This document shows positions 33,957 to 42,952 of a DNA stretch of 64,000 bases, in pieces. Below the pieces are notes generated by a model that saw nothing but the letters and a program-made list of their open reading frames with translations, made no database searches and was not told the DNA's origin. The stretch is taken from the NCBI RefSeq assembly GCF_013359595.1, contig NZ_JABFMP010000005.1:179837-243836 (forward strand), read 5' to 3'. Source of the stretch: Pseudomonas sp. C1C7. GTDB taxonomy: Bacteria > Pseudomonadota > Gammaproteobacteria > Pseudomonadales > Pseudomonadaceae. The position numbers and the translations under genes are program-made. Position 1 is the stretch's first letter. The number at the start of each line of letters is the position of its first letter.

Positions 33957-35132
33957 TCAGGCCGGCTTGAGCCAGCTCTCGGTCAGCGCGCCCCAGAACG
34001 CGGCGCCGGTCAGGAGGATGTCGTCGTTGAAGTCGTAGGCCGGGTTGTGCACCATCGGCCGCGATACGCCGTTGCCGATGAACAGATAGGCGCCGGGGCA
34101 GCGTTGCAGCATCCAGGCGAAATCTTCGCTGCCCATGAGCTTGGCGGTGTTGCCGTCCACGGCGTCTTCGCCCACAAGCTCGACGCCGACCTGACGGGCG
34201 AACTCGGTTTCGGCGGCATGGTTGACCAGCACCGGGTAGGCCGGGCGATGTTCGATGGATGAGGCGCAGCCGAAGCTGGCGGCCTGGGATTCGATGATTG
34301 CGCGCACGCGTTCGAGAGTCTGCTCGCGCACCTCAGGGGTCAGCGCCCGCAGGCTCAGGCGCAGGATGGCCTGTTGTGGAATGACGTTGGCCGCTTCACC
34401 GGCCTGCAGCGCGCCGACCGTGACCACCGCCGCCTGCTGCGCATCGATGTTGCGCGCGACCACGGTTTGCAGGGCCATGACCACGCTCGACGCAGCCACC
34501 AGCGGGTCCACCGCCAGATGCGGCATCGAGCCGTGGCCGCCGACGCCTTCGATGGTGACGGTCAGCAGATCCTGCGAGGCCATCATGGGACCTGCGCGAA
34601 AGCCCAGGTGCCCTTCAGGCAGGCCCGGCATGTTGTGCATGCCGAACAGCGCATCGCAGGGGAAACGTTCGAGCAGGCCATCGGCGAGCATCGCCTCGGC
34701 GCCCCCCTGGCCTTCTTCGGCGGGCTGGAAAATCAGGGTCAGGGTGCCGTCGAACTGACGGGTGGCCGCCAGGTAGCGCGCGGCGCCCAACAGCATGGCG
34801 GTGTGGCCGTCATGCCCGCAGGCGTGCATGCAGCCCTTGTGCTGGCTGGTGTAGGAGGCCCCGGTGTTCTCGATGATCGGCAGCGCATCCATGTCGGCGC
34901 GGATGCCGAGCTTGCGCGAACTGCTGCCGTTGCGCAGCACGCCGACCACGCCGGTCTTGCCGATGCCGGTGTGGACTTCATAGCCCCATTCTTCAAGCGA
35001 CCGGGCGACCAGCGCCGAGGTGCGGTTCTCCTCGAAGCCGAGCTCGGGGTGGGCATGGATGTCCTGGCGGGTGGCGTGCAGGTCGCTGGCCACGTCGTTG
35101 AGCCAGGCAAGGATGTGCTGATGTCGGGTCAT
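33957..35132 (-). CDS. M20 family amidohydrolase (hippurate-hydrolase-like)
   Basis: A 391-residue protein. Start 35132 (MTRHQHILAWLNDVASDLHA) is chosen. Metal-site motifs HACGHDGHTAMLLGAA and the catalytic QPAEEGQGGAEAML are clear, as in hippurate hydrolases and N-acyl amino acid amidohydrolases of family M20D. It cleaves N-acyl amino acids. It is the first gene of the operon and has an IclR-like palindrome in its upstream region. Confidence 0.9.
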   Translation of the reverse strand: MTRHQHILAWLNDVASDLHATRQDIHAHPELGFEENRTSALVARSLEEWGYEVHTGIGKTGVVGVLRNGSSSRKLGIRADMDALPIIENTGASYTSQHKGCMHACGHDGHTAMLLGAARYLAATRQFDGTLTLIFQPAEEGQGGAEAMLADGLLERFPCDALFGMHNMPGLPEGHLGFRAGPMMASQDLLTVTIEGVGGHGSMPHLAVDPLVAASSVVMALQTVVARNIDAQQAAVVTVGALQAGEAANVIPQQAILRLSLRALTPEVREQTLERVRAIIESQAASFGCASSIEHRPAYPVLVNHAAETEFARQVGVELVGEDAVDGNTAKLMGSEDFAWMLQRCPGAYLFIGNGVSRPMVHNPAYDFNDDILLTGAAFWGALTESWLKPA

Positions 35133-35256
35133 GAAGATTGTCCTCTGGCCGGGTGAATTCCCGTTCTTTTTGTTCGCGGCGATTTCGCGACGCATCAAGG
35201 CAGGTCGCGCTCACCGCCAGATAACCGCGAGATGCGAATGAGGACAATCGAATGTG

Positions 35257-35273
35257 GTTCCACGGTGTGGAAC
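35257..35273. promoter_or_regulatory. Perfect 7+3+7 palindrome, likely IclR operator
   Basis: GTTCCAC-GGT-GTGGAAC lies about 125 bp upstream of the M20 start. TTCC...GGAA palindromes of this size are the usual binding sites of IclR-family regulators, and an IclR gene ends the same operon. Confidence 0.72.
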
Positions 35274-35329
35274 TTGTGAGGCATGACACGCCACAAAAGC
35301 CTGTTGCCGCAGATCAGGTAACACCCTGT

Positions 35330-35650
35330 TCAGGGAGACAGGCGGCAACCCTGGCGCTCACCAATCCACACGGCGCTATTGCTGCGCCCCAGGCCACTGA
35401 CAGTCACGCGCTTGCTTGCGCTGTCATCGGTAAAACCGCTGAACGGCAACCACTGTTTCACGTAGCCATGGCAGTACTCGGCATCGTTGTTCATCACATA
35501 CCGGCACGAACAATATTCCTTGGCGGTGTAGGCGCTGATGATGTCGGGAAATGCCCACAACGCGACCCGTTCGTGCCAGATCCAGCCGAGCAGAACCAGC
35601 AGCAGGATGAACATCAGCGAACGAATCGGACGACGCAGGAACCCGGTCAT
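35330..35650 (-). CDS. Small membrane-anchored cysteine-rich protein, unknown function
   Basis: A 106-residue protein with one N-terminal membrane helix (about 10-28) and a short outer part with CSCRYVMNNDAEYCHGYVKQ (Cys at about 47, 49 and 59; another near the C-terminus). The cysteines probably form disulfides in the periplasm. The gene overlaps the end of the upstream serine-hydrolase gene by four bases (ATGA), so the two are probably made together. I do not recognise a named family. Confidence 0.7.
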   Translation of the reverse strand: MTGFLRRPIRSLMFILLLVLLGWIWHERVALWAFPDIISAYTAKEYCSCRYVMNNDAEYCHGYVKQWLPFSGFTDDSASKRVTVSGLGRSNSAVWIGERQGCRLSP

Positions 35651-36723
35651 GGCTGCACCTTCCCGGCGAATGCCTGGCGCGCCAGTTTGAGCAGTTCGTT
35701 GTGCGAATAGCTGCCGTCGCGATCATCGGCGTAGCGGACGATCACCAGGTTTTCACCTGGAATCACGTACATCGCCTGCCCCCAGTGACCCAGCGCGGCG
35801 AAGGTATCGGCAGGCGCATCGGGCCACGGCTGGGCCGCTCCATCCGCTGCGCGATTGAGCCACCAATGCCCGCCCGGCACCGCGTCATCCTGATGCGCCC
35901 GGTAATGCGCGAAAGGCTCGCGGTTGAACGCGACCCAGTCTTTGGGTAGCAACTGCCGGTCGCCCCAGCGACCGTCGCGGGCCATCAACAGGCCGATGCG
36001 CGCCAGGTCGCGAGCGGTGAGGTAGGCATAGGACGAGGCGACGAAAGTGCCCGTGACGTCGGTTTCCCAGACCGCGTGGTGAATGCCCAGCGGCTCGAAC
36101 AATGCGGTCCATGGATAGTCGGCGTAACGCTGCGCGCCGACGATGGATTTCAAGGCGGCGGACAACAGATTGCTGTCACCGCTGGAATACCGAAACGATT
36201 GCCCCGGCGCGGCGTAGCTGTCGTGCGCGGCGGTGAACGCGGCCATGTCCCCATGGCCACGGGTGTAGAGCATGGCCACCACCGAGGATTTCAACGGGGC
36301 GTATTCGTAGTCTTCCTGCCAGTCCAGGCCCGAGGCCCAGTGCAGCAGGTCGGCCATGGTCATATCGGGGTGTTTTTTCAGCGGCGGGTAATAGTTGGCC
36401 ACCGGGTCCTGCAGCTTGAACCGGCCTTCGCCATAGGCCACCCCGAGCACGGTGGCCATCAGGCTCTTGCTGATCGACCAGGTCAGGTGCGGAGTGTCGG
36501 CGGTGGTGGCGCCGGCGTAGCGTTCGTAGATCAGTCGGCCGTCGCGGATCACCAGCAGGGCATCGGTGCGGATGCCTTTGCGGGTGGTGTCGTCGCGGGG
36601 CGGGAAGGCATATTGCTCAAGCGCTTCGAGCGCCGGGCTGGCGGGGGCCGGGGCGGTTGGCCATTGTTCGGCGCGGGCCGTGAGGCTGAGTAACAGCAGC
36701 AATAGGGACAAGCCTTTGGGCAT
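35647..36723 (-). CDS. Serine hydrolase, beta-lactamase/class C fold
   Basis: A 358-residue exported protein. A signal peptide (MPKGLSLLLLLLSLTARA) precedes a class C beta-lactamase/DD-peptidase-type fold. Ser83-Ile-Ser-Lys86 (WSISKSL) is the SxxK motif, YSSGD supplies the tyrosine motif, and GHWGQ is the third box. The 6-aminohexanoate-dimer hydrolase and esterase relatives share this layout. A true beta-lactamase is less likely given the third-box sequence. The following gene is the small Cys-rich protein. Confidence 0.85.
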   Translation of the reverse strand: MPKGLSLLLLLLSLTARAEQWPTAPAPASPALEALEQYAFPPRDDTTRKGIRTDALLVIRDGRLIYERYAGATTADTPHLTWSISKSLMATVLGVAYGEGRFKLQDPVANYYPPLKKHPDMTMADLLHWASGLDWQEDYEYAPLKSSVVAMLYTRGHGDMAAFTAAHDSYAAPGQSFRYSSGDSNLLSAALKSIVGAQRYADYPWTALFEPLGIHHAVWETDVTGTFVASSYAYLTARDLARIGLLMARDGRWGDRQLLPKDWVAFNREPFAHYRAHQDDAVPGGHWWLNRAADGAAQPWPDAPADTFAALGHWGQAMYVIPGENLVIVRYADDRDGSYSHNELLKLARQAFAGKVQP

Positions 36724-36796
36724 GGTGGAGGCTCATGGGTGATAACCGGGTGAGCCTAGTCGAGTTTGATGACAGTTCCGGGATTAGCGACAGAAC

Positions 36797-36812
36797 ATTG
36801 TGGCGAGGGGGC
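36797..36812. repeat. Single arm of a REP-like element
   Basis: TTGTGGCGAGGGGG, the same arm as in the palindrome at 17068-17099. Confidence 0.6.
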
Positions 36813-36815
36813 CCG

Positions 36816-37694
36816 TCAAAACGCCGCCAACGCCTTGGCCAACCGCTTGCCCCGCGCCCCCGCCGCCAGATCCATCACCGCCTGATCGCGCTGCCACATC
36901 GCTGCCCACTCCGCAGGACCATCGGCCAACGCCTGATTCACCTCGGCCTTGAGCCCATCGAACTGCGCAAACAATCCACCCAACAACACATGCCCCGCCT
37001 GATTACCCGGTGGCTGCCGGCTGACTTCGGCGCATCCGGCCAGCAGCGCCAGCAAACGCAACTGCAGGCTTTGCGGCCAATCGCTGTCCTGACCGACGCC
37101 ATACAGCCACGCGGTCATCGCACTGAGCACATAGATGTCTTCCAGGGTACGGAACGGTTTGACGTACGCATCCCAACCATCCCCCGCCAGCAACTCACAG
37201 AGCGCGTTATCCAGAAACAACCGGCCATGGCTGATGTCCGGCATCAACGGAATCGCCGGCAGCTTTTCCACCCGCACACCCGGCTCGTCGGGATAGACCA
37301 CCGCCAGGCTCAGGCGTGGATCGTCGTCCGCTTGCTCGCTGCGGGCGGCTACCAGCAGCCAGTCGGCGGCATCGCCCGCGGTGACGAAATCCTTGCGTCC
37401 ACTTAGACGCAAACCGTTGAGCCGGGTTTGCATGTCGGCCGGTCGCAGGCTGCGTTGCTCGGTCGCGCACAAGGCGCCGAGGCTGGCTGGCGCGCTCGGC
37501 CAGAGCATGCGCAGCGCCGCCTGATAACCCACCAGAAACGCCAGCCCCGGGGTGGCCATCAGGCGCCCGCCGGCCACCGCCAGTTCAAACGGTGTGACGT
37601 TGCCCAACTGCTGCAACAACGCCGCGAAGCCCTCGCCCAGGTCGGGGTCGGCAGGCAGGCGATCGCGGCGATTCAACAGGGTTTGCCAGGGCAT
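36816..37694 (-). CDS. Short acyl-CoA dehydrogenase-like protein
   Basis: A 292-residue protein. Start 37694 (MPWQTLLNRRDRLPADPDLG) follows GAGGAG by six bases and is preferred to the upstream starts at 37718 and 37838. LNGLRLSGRKDFVTAGDAAD and LLVAARSEQADDDPRLSLAV fit the middle (substrate/FAD) domain of acyl-CoA dehydrogenases. At 292 residues it is clearly shorter than the usual ~380 and may lack the normal C-terminal helical domain. Activity is therefore uncertain. It is divergent from olsB. Confidence 0.72.
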   Translation of the reverse strand: MPWQTLLNRRDRLPADPDLGEGFAALLQQLGNVTPFELAVAGGRLMATPGLAFLVGYQAALRMLWPSAPASLGALCATEQRSLRPADMQTRLNGLRLSGRKDFVTAGDAADWLLVAARSEQADDDPRLSLAVVYPDEPGVRVEKLPAIPLMPDISHGRLFLDNALCELLAGDGWDAYVKPFRTLEDIYVLSAMTAWLYGVGQDSDWPQSLQLRLLALLAGCAEVSRQPPGNQAGHVLLGGLFAQFDGLKAEVNQALADGPAEWAAMWQRDQAVMDLAAGARGKRLAKALAAF

Positions 37695-37849
37695 AAGAGG
37701 CTCCTCGAGGGCTGTCATATAAGCATCACCAAAGCTTAATGGCGATGACACCGGGGCTACATAGCCTGACTTTGCACAACACGGCTGGATAAAGAAAGTC
37801 GATCCGCTGTAACCCACAGACGGGTAAGCAGCCCGCACGGAGAATCGCC

Positions 37850-38605
37850 ATGACTCAGATCGCCCGCATCAGCGACACCGGCAACGAACGCCGCCTGCAA
37901 GCCGAACGCCTGGTGGGACCGCAGGCGCTGCAGGAAGCCCAGGCTCTGCGCTTCAACGTGTTCAGTGGCGAATTCAACGCCAAACTCAAGGGCGCCGAGC
38001 TGGGTCTGGACATGGATGATTACGACGTTCACTGCTTCCACATCGGTGTGCGCGACCTGAACACCGGCCGCCTGGTGGCGACCACCCGCCTGCTCGATCA
38101 CACCGCCGCCAGCAGCCTGGGCAAGTTCTACAGCGAAGAAGAATTCAGCCTGCACGGCCTGGTCAATCTGCAAGGCCCGATCCTGGAAATCGGCCGCACC
38201 TGCGTCGACCCGGCCTACCGCAACGGCGGCACCATCGCCGTGCTCTGGGGCGAACTGGCCGAAGTCCTGAACCAGGGCGGCTACAGCTATCTGATGGGTT
38301 GCGCGAGTATCCCGATGCACGACGGCGGCATCCAGGCCCACGCGATCATGCAGCGCCTGCGTGAACGCTACCTGTGCACCGAACACCTGCGCGCCGAGCC
38401 GAAAAAGCCACTGCCTGCGCTGGACATCCCTTCCAACGTCATCGCCGAAATGCCGCCGCTGCTCAAGGCCTACATGCGCCTGGGCGCGAAGATCTGCGGC
38501 GAGCCGTGCTGGGACGAAGATTTCCAGGTGGCCGACGTGTTCATCCTGCTCAAGCGCGACGAGCTGTGCCCGCGTTACGCCAAGCACTTCAAGGCGGCCG
38601 TGTGA
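37850..38605 (+). CDS. olsB: L-ornithine N-alpha-acyltransferase OlsB
   Basis: A 251-residue GNAT-like acyltransferase ([40 protein letters not shown]). It adds a 3-hydroxyacyl group to ornithine, the first step of ornithine-lipid synthesis. It overlaps olsA by one base (TGATG), and the pair matches the P. aeruginosa PA4350-PA4351 order. Ornithine lipids are made under phosphate limitation in many bacteria, but no Pho box was identified by eye. Confidence 0.92.
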   Translation: MTQIARISDTGNERRLQAERLVGPQALQEAQALRFNVFSGEFNAKLKGAELGLDMDDYDVHCFHIGVRDLNTGRLVATTRLLDHTAASSLGKFYSEEEFSLHGLVNLQGPILEIGRTCVDPAYRNGGTIAVLWGELAEVLNQGGYSYLMGCASIPMHDGGIQAHAIMQRLRERYLCTEHLRAEPKKPLPALDIPSNVIAEMPPLLKAYMRLGAKICGEPCWDEDFQVADVFILLKRDELCPRYAKHFKAAV

Positions 38606-39396
38606 TGAGTCGGTTGCGCGTGTACGCGCGAATCGCCCGGGTGTTGCTGGTGGTCATGCTCGGCCTGTGCATGGCCAGTGTGTTCGGTGTGTTCGAACGT
38701 CTCGGACTGTCCCACTCGATGGCCCGCCGGCAGCGCTGGTCGCGGTTTTTCATGGCGCGCCTGAGCAATGCCCTGCCCTTCGACATCCGCGTGCAAGGCG
38801 AACTGCCGAAGACGCCGATGCTGTGGGTCAGCAATCACGTGTCCTGGACCGATATTCCGCTGCTGGGGATGCTCACGCCGCTGTCGTTCCTGTCCAAGGC
38901 CGAGGTTCGTACCTGGCCGGTGGCGGGCTGGTTGGCGGCCAAGGCCGGCAGCCTGTTCATCCGTCGCGGTTCGGGTGACAGCCAGTTGATCCGCAAACAG
39001 ATGACCCGCCATCTGCAACAGGAACATCCCCTGCTGATGTTCCCCGAAGGCACCACCACCGACGGCCGTTCCCTGCGTACCTTCCACGGTCGCCTGCTGT
39101 CGGCGGCGATCGATTCCGAGGTGAAGCTGCAGCCGGTGGCGATCCGTTATCTGCGCAACGGCGAGCCCTGCACCCTGGCGCCGTTCATTGGCGACGACGA
39201 CCTGCTGTCGCACCTGATGCGCCTGTTCGCCAATGATCGCGGTGAAGTAGAAATTCATCTGCTCAAGCCGATCGCCTGCGAAGGCCGGGAGCGCGCTGCG
39301 CTGGCGTTCGAAGCGCAGCAGGCGGTGCAGAAGACGTTGTTTGGAACGATCCCGGAAAAACAGCCAGCTCCAATGCGCCCTGCTATCGCGGCATAA
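38605..39396 (+). CDS. olsA: Lyso-ornithine lipid O-acyltransferase OlsA
   Basis: A 263-residue membrane acyltransferase (PlsC type) starting [20 protein letters not shown] with a membrane helix. The HX4D motif is NHVSWTD, and a later FPEGTTTDGRSL matches the substrate motif. It esterifies lyso-ornithine lipid from OlsB. Its start overlaps the olsB stop, so translation is coupled. Longer upstream starts in the same frame lie inside olsB and are rejected. Confidence 0.9.
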   Translation: MSRLRVYARIARVLLVVMLGLCMASVFGVFERLGLSHSMARRQRWSRFFMARLSNALPFDIRVQGELPKTPMLWVSNHVSWTDIPLLGMLTPLSFLSKAEVRTWPVAGWLAAKAGSLFIRRGSGDSQLIRKQMTRHLQQEHPLLMFPEGTTTDGRSLRTFHGRLLSAAIDSEVKLQPVAIRYLRNGEPCTLAPFIGDDDLLSHLMRLFANDRGEVEIHLLKPIACEGRERAALAFEAQQAVQKTLFGTIPEKQPAPMRPAIAA

Positions 39397-39407
39397 ACAT
39401 AAATCCC

Positions 39408-39436
39408 CTGTGGGAGCGGGCTTGCTCGCGAATGCG
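39408..39436. repeat. Single REP of the second family
   Basis: CTGTGGGAGCGGGCTTGCTC followed by GCGAATGCGG; single copy 3' of olsA. Confidence 0.7.
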
Positions 39437-39482
39437 GTATGTCAGACAACATTGATGTCGACTGACACGACGCATAACCCAT

Positions 39483-39556
39483 GTAGGAGAGAGGCTTGCC
39501 CGCGAAGAGGCCCTTGAAAGCCCCAAAAGCTTCGCGGGCAAGCCTCGCTCCTACAG
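39483..39556. repeat. REPIN, second family
   Basis: TGTAGGAGAGAGGCTTGCCC and the inverted GCGGGCAAGCCTCGCTCCTA between convergent olsA and acpH. Confidence 0.88.
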
Positions 39557-39566
39557 AGATTGGGTG

Positions 39567-40136
39567 TCAGCGGTTCCGAGCAAACTCCTGCAACCGCGGA
39601 TAGAACAACCGGAAATCCTCGCTCAACGGCTCATACAACCCGCGCAACTCCTGCATCGCGAACGCCAGCTCCTCAGGCCGCGTCAGGCGTCGGGAAATCC
39701 CTCGCAGCACCTGCTCCAGCACTTCGAACTCCTGATACGAACCCAGCCAGTCATTGGCCACCATGTGCGGCGCAATCCGTGCCAGGCGCTCGGGCAATTG
39801 CTGTTGGCTGGACAGCACCCGGTACACGTCCGAGGTGAATTGCTCCAGCGGCCGGTCGGCGTACAGCCGCCAGTCCCGGGCCAGGCAATGGTCGAAAAAC
39901 ACATCGAGGACGATCCCGGCATAACGCCGGCGCGTCAGGGAAAAGCGCGACAGCGAGGCGTCCACCAACGGGTGGCGGTCGGTGAACACGTCGATGCTGC
40001 GATGCAGCTGGATGGCCGTTTCGATCTCCGGTTCGAACTGCCCCTGCAGCCGCCCTTTGACGAAATCGCCATACAGACTGCCGAGCAATTGACCGGGGCG
40101 CTGGCCTCCGAGGTGAAGATGTGCGAGATAGTTCAT
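39567..40136 (-). CDS. acpH: Acyl carrier protein phosphodiesterase AcpH
   Basis: A 189-residue protein with the AcpH opening MNYLAHLHLGGQRPGQLLGS and the metal-binding HRSIDVFTDRHPLV and VLDVFFDHCLARDW segments. It removes the 4'-phosphopantetheine group from acyl carrier protein. It is divergent from pyeR; this arrangement is shared with P. aeruginosa (PA4353-PA4354). Confidence 0.92.
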   Translation of the reverse strand: MNYLAHLHLGGQRPGQLLGSLYGDFVKGRLQGQFEPEIETAIQLHRSIDVFTDRHPLVDASLSRFSLTRRRYAGIVLDVFFDHCLARDWRLYADRPLEQFTSDVYRVLSSQQQLPERLARIAPHMVANDWLGSYQEFEVLEQVLRGISRRLTRPEELAFAMQELRGLYEPLSEDFRLFYPRLQEFARNR

Positions 40137-40237
40137 GGGCGCAGCTTAGCACTGCGGCCTTGCACTATGACAAGTCGTGTATCGTTATAACCCGATATAG
40201 CGAATTACGCAGTCTTCAGATCAAAACCATATTGGCG

Positions 40238-40277
40238 TATCGCGATGGAGCGATTTATATTTCGCTCCATCGCGATA
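40238..40277. promoter_or_regulatory. 16+16-bp perfect inverted repeat, likely PyeR operator
   Basis: Arms 40238-40253 (TATCGCGATGGAGCGA) and 40262-40277 are exact reverse complements around an 8-nt AT-only spacer. They end 30 bp before pyeR. Further CGATATA motifs occur just outside on both sides (near 40193 and 40302). This fits autoregulation by the ArsR-type repressor. Confidence 0.78.
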
Positions 40278-40307
40278 TAACGTTTTACCCATATCGAGCC
40301 CCCGACC

Positions 40308-40610
40308 ATGAACCTTGACCTCGACGAAATAATAAAAGCCCTGGCGCATCCAGTACGCAGGGACATCCTGCACTGGCTCAAAGACCCGGACGTCGAATTC
40401 CCCGATCAGAGCCACAGCAACGAGCACGGCGTCTGCGCCGGGCAGATCGATCAACGTTGCGAGCTGTCGCAGTCCACCGTGTCCGCACACCTGGCAACCC
40501 TGCAACGCGCCGGCCTGATCAGCAGCCGCAAAGTCGGCCAATGGCACTTTTTCAAACGCAACGAGGAAACCATCCAGGAGTTCCTCCGAATCTTCAGCAA
40601 AGAGCTCTGA
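40308..40610 (+). CDS. pyeR: ArsR-family repressor PyeR
   Basis: A 100-residue winged-helix ArsR-type regulator (LAHPVRRDILHWLKDPDVEF; CELSQSTVSAHLATLQRAGL). The gene order acpH / pyeR-pyeM-xenB equals the P. aeruginosa PA4353-PA4356 block, where PyeR represses its own operon. There are no clear metal-binding cysteine pairs of arsenical type, so it probably senses another stress. Long perfect palindromes lie upstream. Confidence 0.87.
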   Translation: MNLDLDEIIKALAHPVRRDILHWLKDPDVEFPDQSHSNEHGVCAGQIDQRCELSQSTVSAHLATLQRAGLISSRKVGQWHFFKRNEETIQEFLRIFSKEL

Positions 40611-40644
40611 CCCTTAACGTCAGCCAGCCAAAAGGAATGCCCCC

Positions 40645-41811
40645 ATGCCCCTCTCGCTACTCATACTGGCCTTGAGCGCCTTCGCCATCGGCACCACCGA
40701 GTTCGTCATCATGGGCCTGCTGCCCAATGTGGCGGCCGATCTTGGCGTGTCGATCCCCGGTGCCGGCTGGCTGGTGACCGGTTACGCCCTGGGCGTGGCC
40801 ATCGGTGCGCCGTTCATGGCGCTGGCCACCGCCCGGCTGCCGCGCAAGGCCGCCCTGGTGGCGTTGATGGGCATCTTCATTGTCGGCAACCTGCTCTGCG
40901 CGGTGGCCAGTGACTACAACGTCCTGATGTTCGCCCGAGTGGTGACGGCCCTGTGCCACGGCGCGTTCTTCGGTATCGGTTCGGTGGTGGCTGCAAGCCT
41001 GGTGCCGGCCAACAAGCGTGCTTCGGCCGTGGCCCTGATGTTCACCGGCCTGACCCTGGCCAACGTGCTGGGCGTGCCGCTGGGCACCGCGCTCGGTCAG
41101 CAGGCCGGCTGGCGTTCGACCTTCTGGGCAGTGACGGTAATCGGCGTGATCGCGCTGATCGGCCTGATTCGTTTCCTCCCGGCCAAGCGCGATGAAGAGA
41201 AGATCGACATGCGCGCCGAATTGCGCGCCCTCAAAGGCGCCGGGATCTGGTTGTCCCTGAGCATGACCGTCATGTTCGCCGCGTCGGTGTTCACCCTGTT
41301 CACCTACGTCGCGCCGCTGTTGGGCGAAGTCACTGGCGTCTCGCCCCGTGGCGTGACCTGGACCCTGATGCTCATCGGCCTGGGTCTGACCGTCGGCAAC
41401 ATCATCGGCGGCAAGCTGGCCGACAAGGGCCTGGCGGCGACGCTGATCGGCGTCTTCATTGCCATGGCCGTGGTCTCCACCGTGCTGACCTGGACCAGCG
41501 TCGCGCTGATCCCGACCGAAATCACACTATTCCTCTGGGCCACCGCCTGTTTCGCCGCCGTGCCTGCCCTGCAGGTCAACGTGGTGACCTACGGCAAGGC
41601 CGCGCCGAACCTGGTCTCGACCCTGAACATCGGCGCCTTCAACGTCGGCAACGCCCTGGGCGCCTGGGTCGGCGGCACCGTCATCGCCCACGGCTTCGGC
41701 CTGACCAGCGTGCCCCTGGCGGCTGCGGTCCTGGCGGTACTCGCCCTGGTCCTGACCCTGATCACTTTCCGTCAGAGCGGTAATCCCGAACTGGCTCCTG
41801 CTACCAACTGA
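40645..41811 (+). CDS. pyeM: MFS transporter PyeM
   Basis: A 388-residue protein with about 12 membrane helices and the DHA1 opening LSAFAIGTTEFVIMGLLPNV. It is the transporter of the pyeR-pyeM-xenB operon and starts 34 bp after pyeR. In P. aeruginosa this operon has been linked to biofilm formation; the substrate remains unsettled. Confidence 0.87.
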   Translation: MPLSLLILALSAFAIGTTEFVIMGLLPNVAADLGVSIPGAGWLVTGYALGVAIGAPFMALATARLPRKAALVALMGIFIVGNLLCAVASDYNVLMFARVVTALCHGAFFGIGSVVAASLVPANKRASAVALMFTGLTLANVLGVPLGTALGQQAGWRSTFWAVTVIGVIALIGLIRFLPAKRDEEKIDMRAELRALKGAGIWLSLSMTVMFAASVFTLFTYVAPLLGEVTGVSPRGVTWTLMLIGLGLTVGNIIGGKLADKGLAATLIGVFIAMAVVSTVLTWTSVALIPTEITLFLWATACFAAVPALQVNVVTYGKAAPNLVSTLNIGAFNVGNALGAWVGGTVIAHGFGLTSVPLAAAVLAVLALVLTLITFRQSGNPELAPATN

Positions 41812-41833
41812 TACCTCACGAGGGATGTATTCA

Positions 41834-42883
41834 ATGACGACTATTTTCGATCCGATCAAACTGGGCGACCTCGAGTTGGCCAACCGCATCATCATGGCTC
41901 CGCTGACCCGCTGCCGCGCCGACGAAGGTCGTGTGCCCAACGCGCTGATGGCCGAGTACTACGTGCAGCGCGCATCCGCCGGGCTGATCCTCAGCGAAGC
42001 CACCTCGGTGACCCCGATGGGCGTCGGCTACCCGGACACCCCGGGCATCTGGTCCAACGACCAGGTACGCGGCTGGACCAACGTCACCAAGGCGATCCAC
42101 GGCGCGGGCGGCAAGATCTTCCTGCAACTGTGGCACGTGGGCCGTGTATCCCACGAGTCGTACCTGAACGGCGAAAAGCCGGTCGCGCCGAGCGCCATTC
42201 AGCCAAAAGGCCACGTCAGCCTGGTTCGTCCGATGGCCGACTACCCGACGCCGCGTGCCCTGGAAACCGCTGAAATCGCCGACATCGTCGATGCCTACCG
42301 CGTCGGTGCCGAGAACGCCAAGGCCGCCGGTTTCGACGGCGTGGAAATCCACGGTGCCAACGGCTACCTGCTCGACCAGTTCCTGCAGAGCAGCACCAAC
42401 CAGCGCACCGACCAGTACGGCGGCTCCCTGGAAAACCGTGCACGCCTGCTGCTGGAAGTGACCGACGCTGCAATCGAAGTCTGGGGTGCCGGCCGTGTCG
42501 GCGTACACCTGGCTCCACGTGCCGACTCTCACGACATGGGTGACGACAACCTGGTCGAGACCTTCACCTACGTGGCCCGGGAACTTGGCAAGCGCGGCAT
42601 CGCCTTCATCTGCTCCCGTGAGAAAGAAGGCGACGACAGCATCGGTACGCAAATCAAGGAAGCTTTCGGCGGCCCGTACATCGTCAACGAGCGCTTCACC
42701 AAGGACAGCGCCAACGCTTCGCTGGCGGCTGGCAAGGCTGACGCCGTGGCCTTCGGCATCCCGTTCATTGCCAACCCGGACCTGCCGGCGCGCCTGAAAG
42801 CCGACGCCCCGCTCAACGAGCCGCGTCCGGAGCTGTTCTACGGCAAGGGCCCGGTCGGCTACATCGACTACCCGGCGCTGTAA
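41834..42883 (+). CDS. xenB: XenB, old-yellow-enzyme xenobiotic reductase
   Basis: A 349-residue FMN-dependent OYE-type reductase starting MTTIFDPIKLGDLELANRII, as in known XenB. The substrate histidine/asparagine motif is in FDGVEIHGANGYLLDQFL, and the FMN-binding motif is QYGGSLENRARLLLEV. It reduces activated C=C bonds and nitro groups with NAD(P)H. It is the last gene of the pye operon. Start 41834 is preferred to 41825. Confidence 0.94.
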   Translation: MTTIFDPIKLGDLELANRIIMAPLTRCRADEGRVPNALMAEYYVQRASAGLILSEATSVTPMGVGYPDTPGIWSNDQVRGWTNVTKAIHGAGGKIFLQLWHVGRVSHESYLNGEKPVAPSAIQPKGHVSLVRPMADYPTPRALETAEIADIVDAYRVGAENAKAAGFDGVEIHGANGYLLDQFLQSSTNQRTDQYGGSLENRARLLLEVTDAAIEVWGAGRVGVHLAPRADSHDMGDDNLVETFTYVARELGKRGIAFICSREKEGDDSIGTQIKEAFGGPYIVNERFTKDSANASLAAGKADAVAFGIPFIANPDLPARLKADAPLNEPRPELFYGKGPVGYIDYPAL

Positions 42884-42902
42884 GCCTCGCCCCGCAAAAG
42901 CA

Positions 42903-42937
42903 AAAGCCCCGACTCGAGAGAGCCGGGGCTTTTTTAT
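42903..42937 (+). terminator. Terminator after xenB
   Basis: AAGCCCCG and CGGGGCTT arms around ACTCGAGAGAGC, followed by a T run. Confidence 0.88.
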
Positions 42938-42952
42938 TGTCCTTGGATTCAA

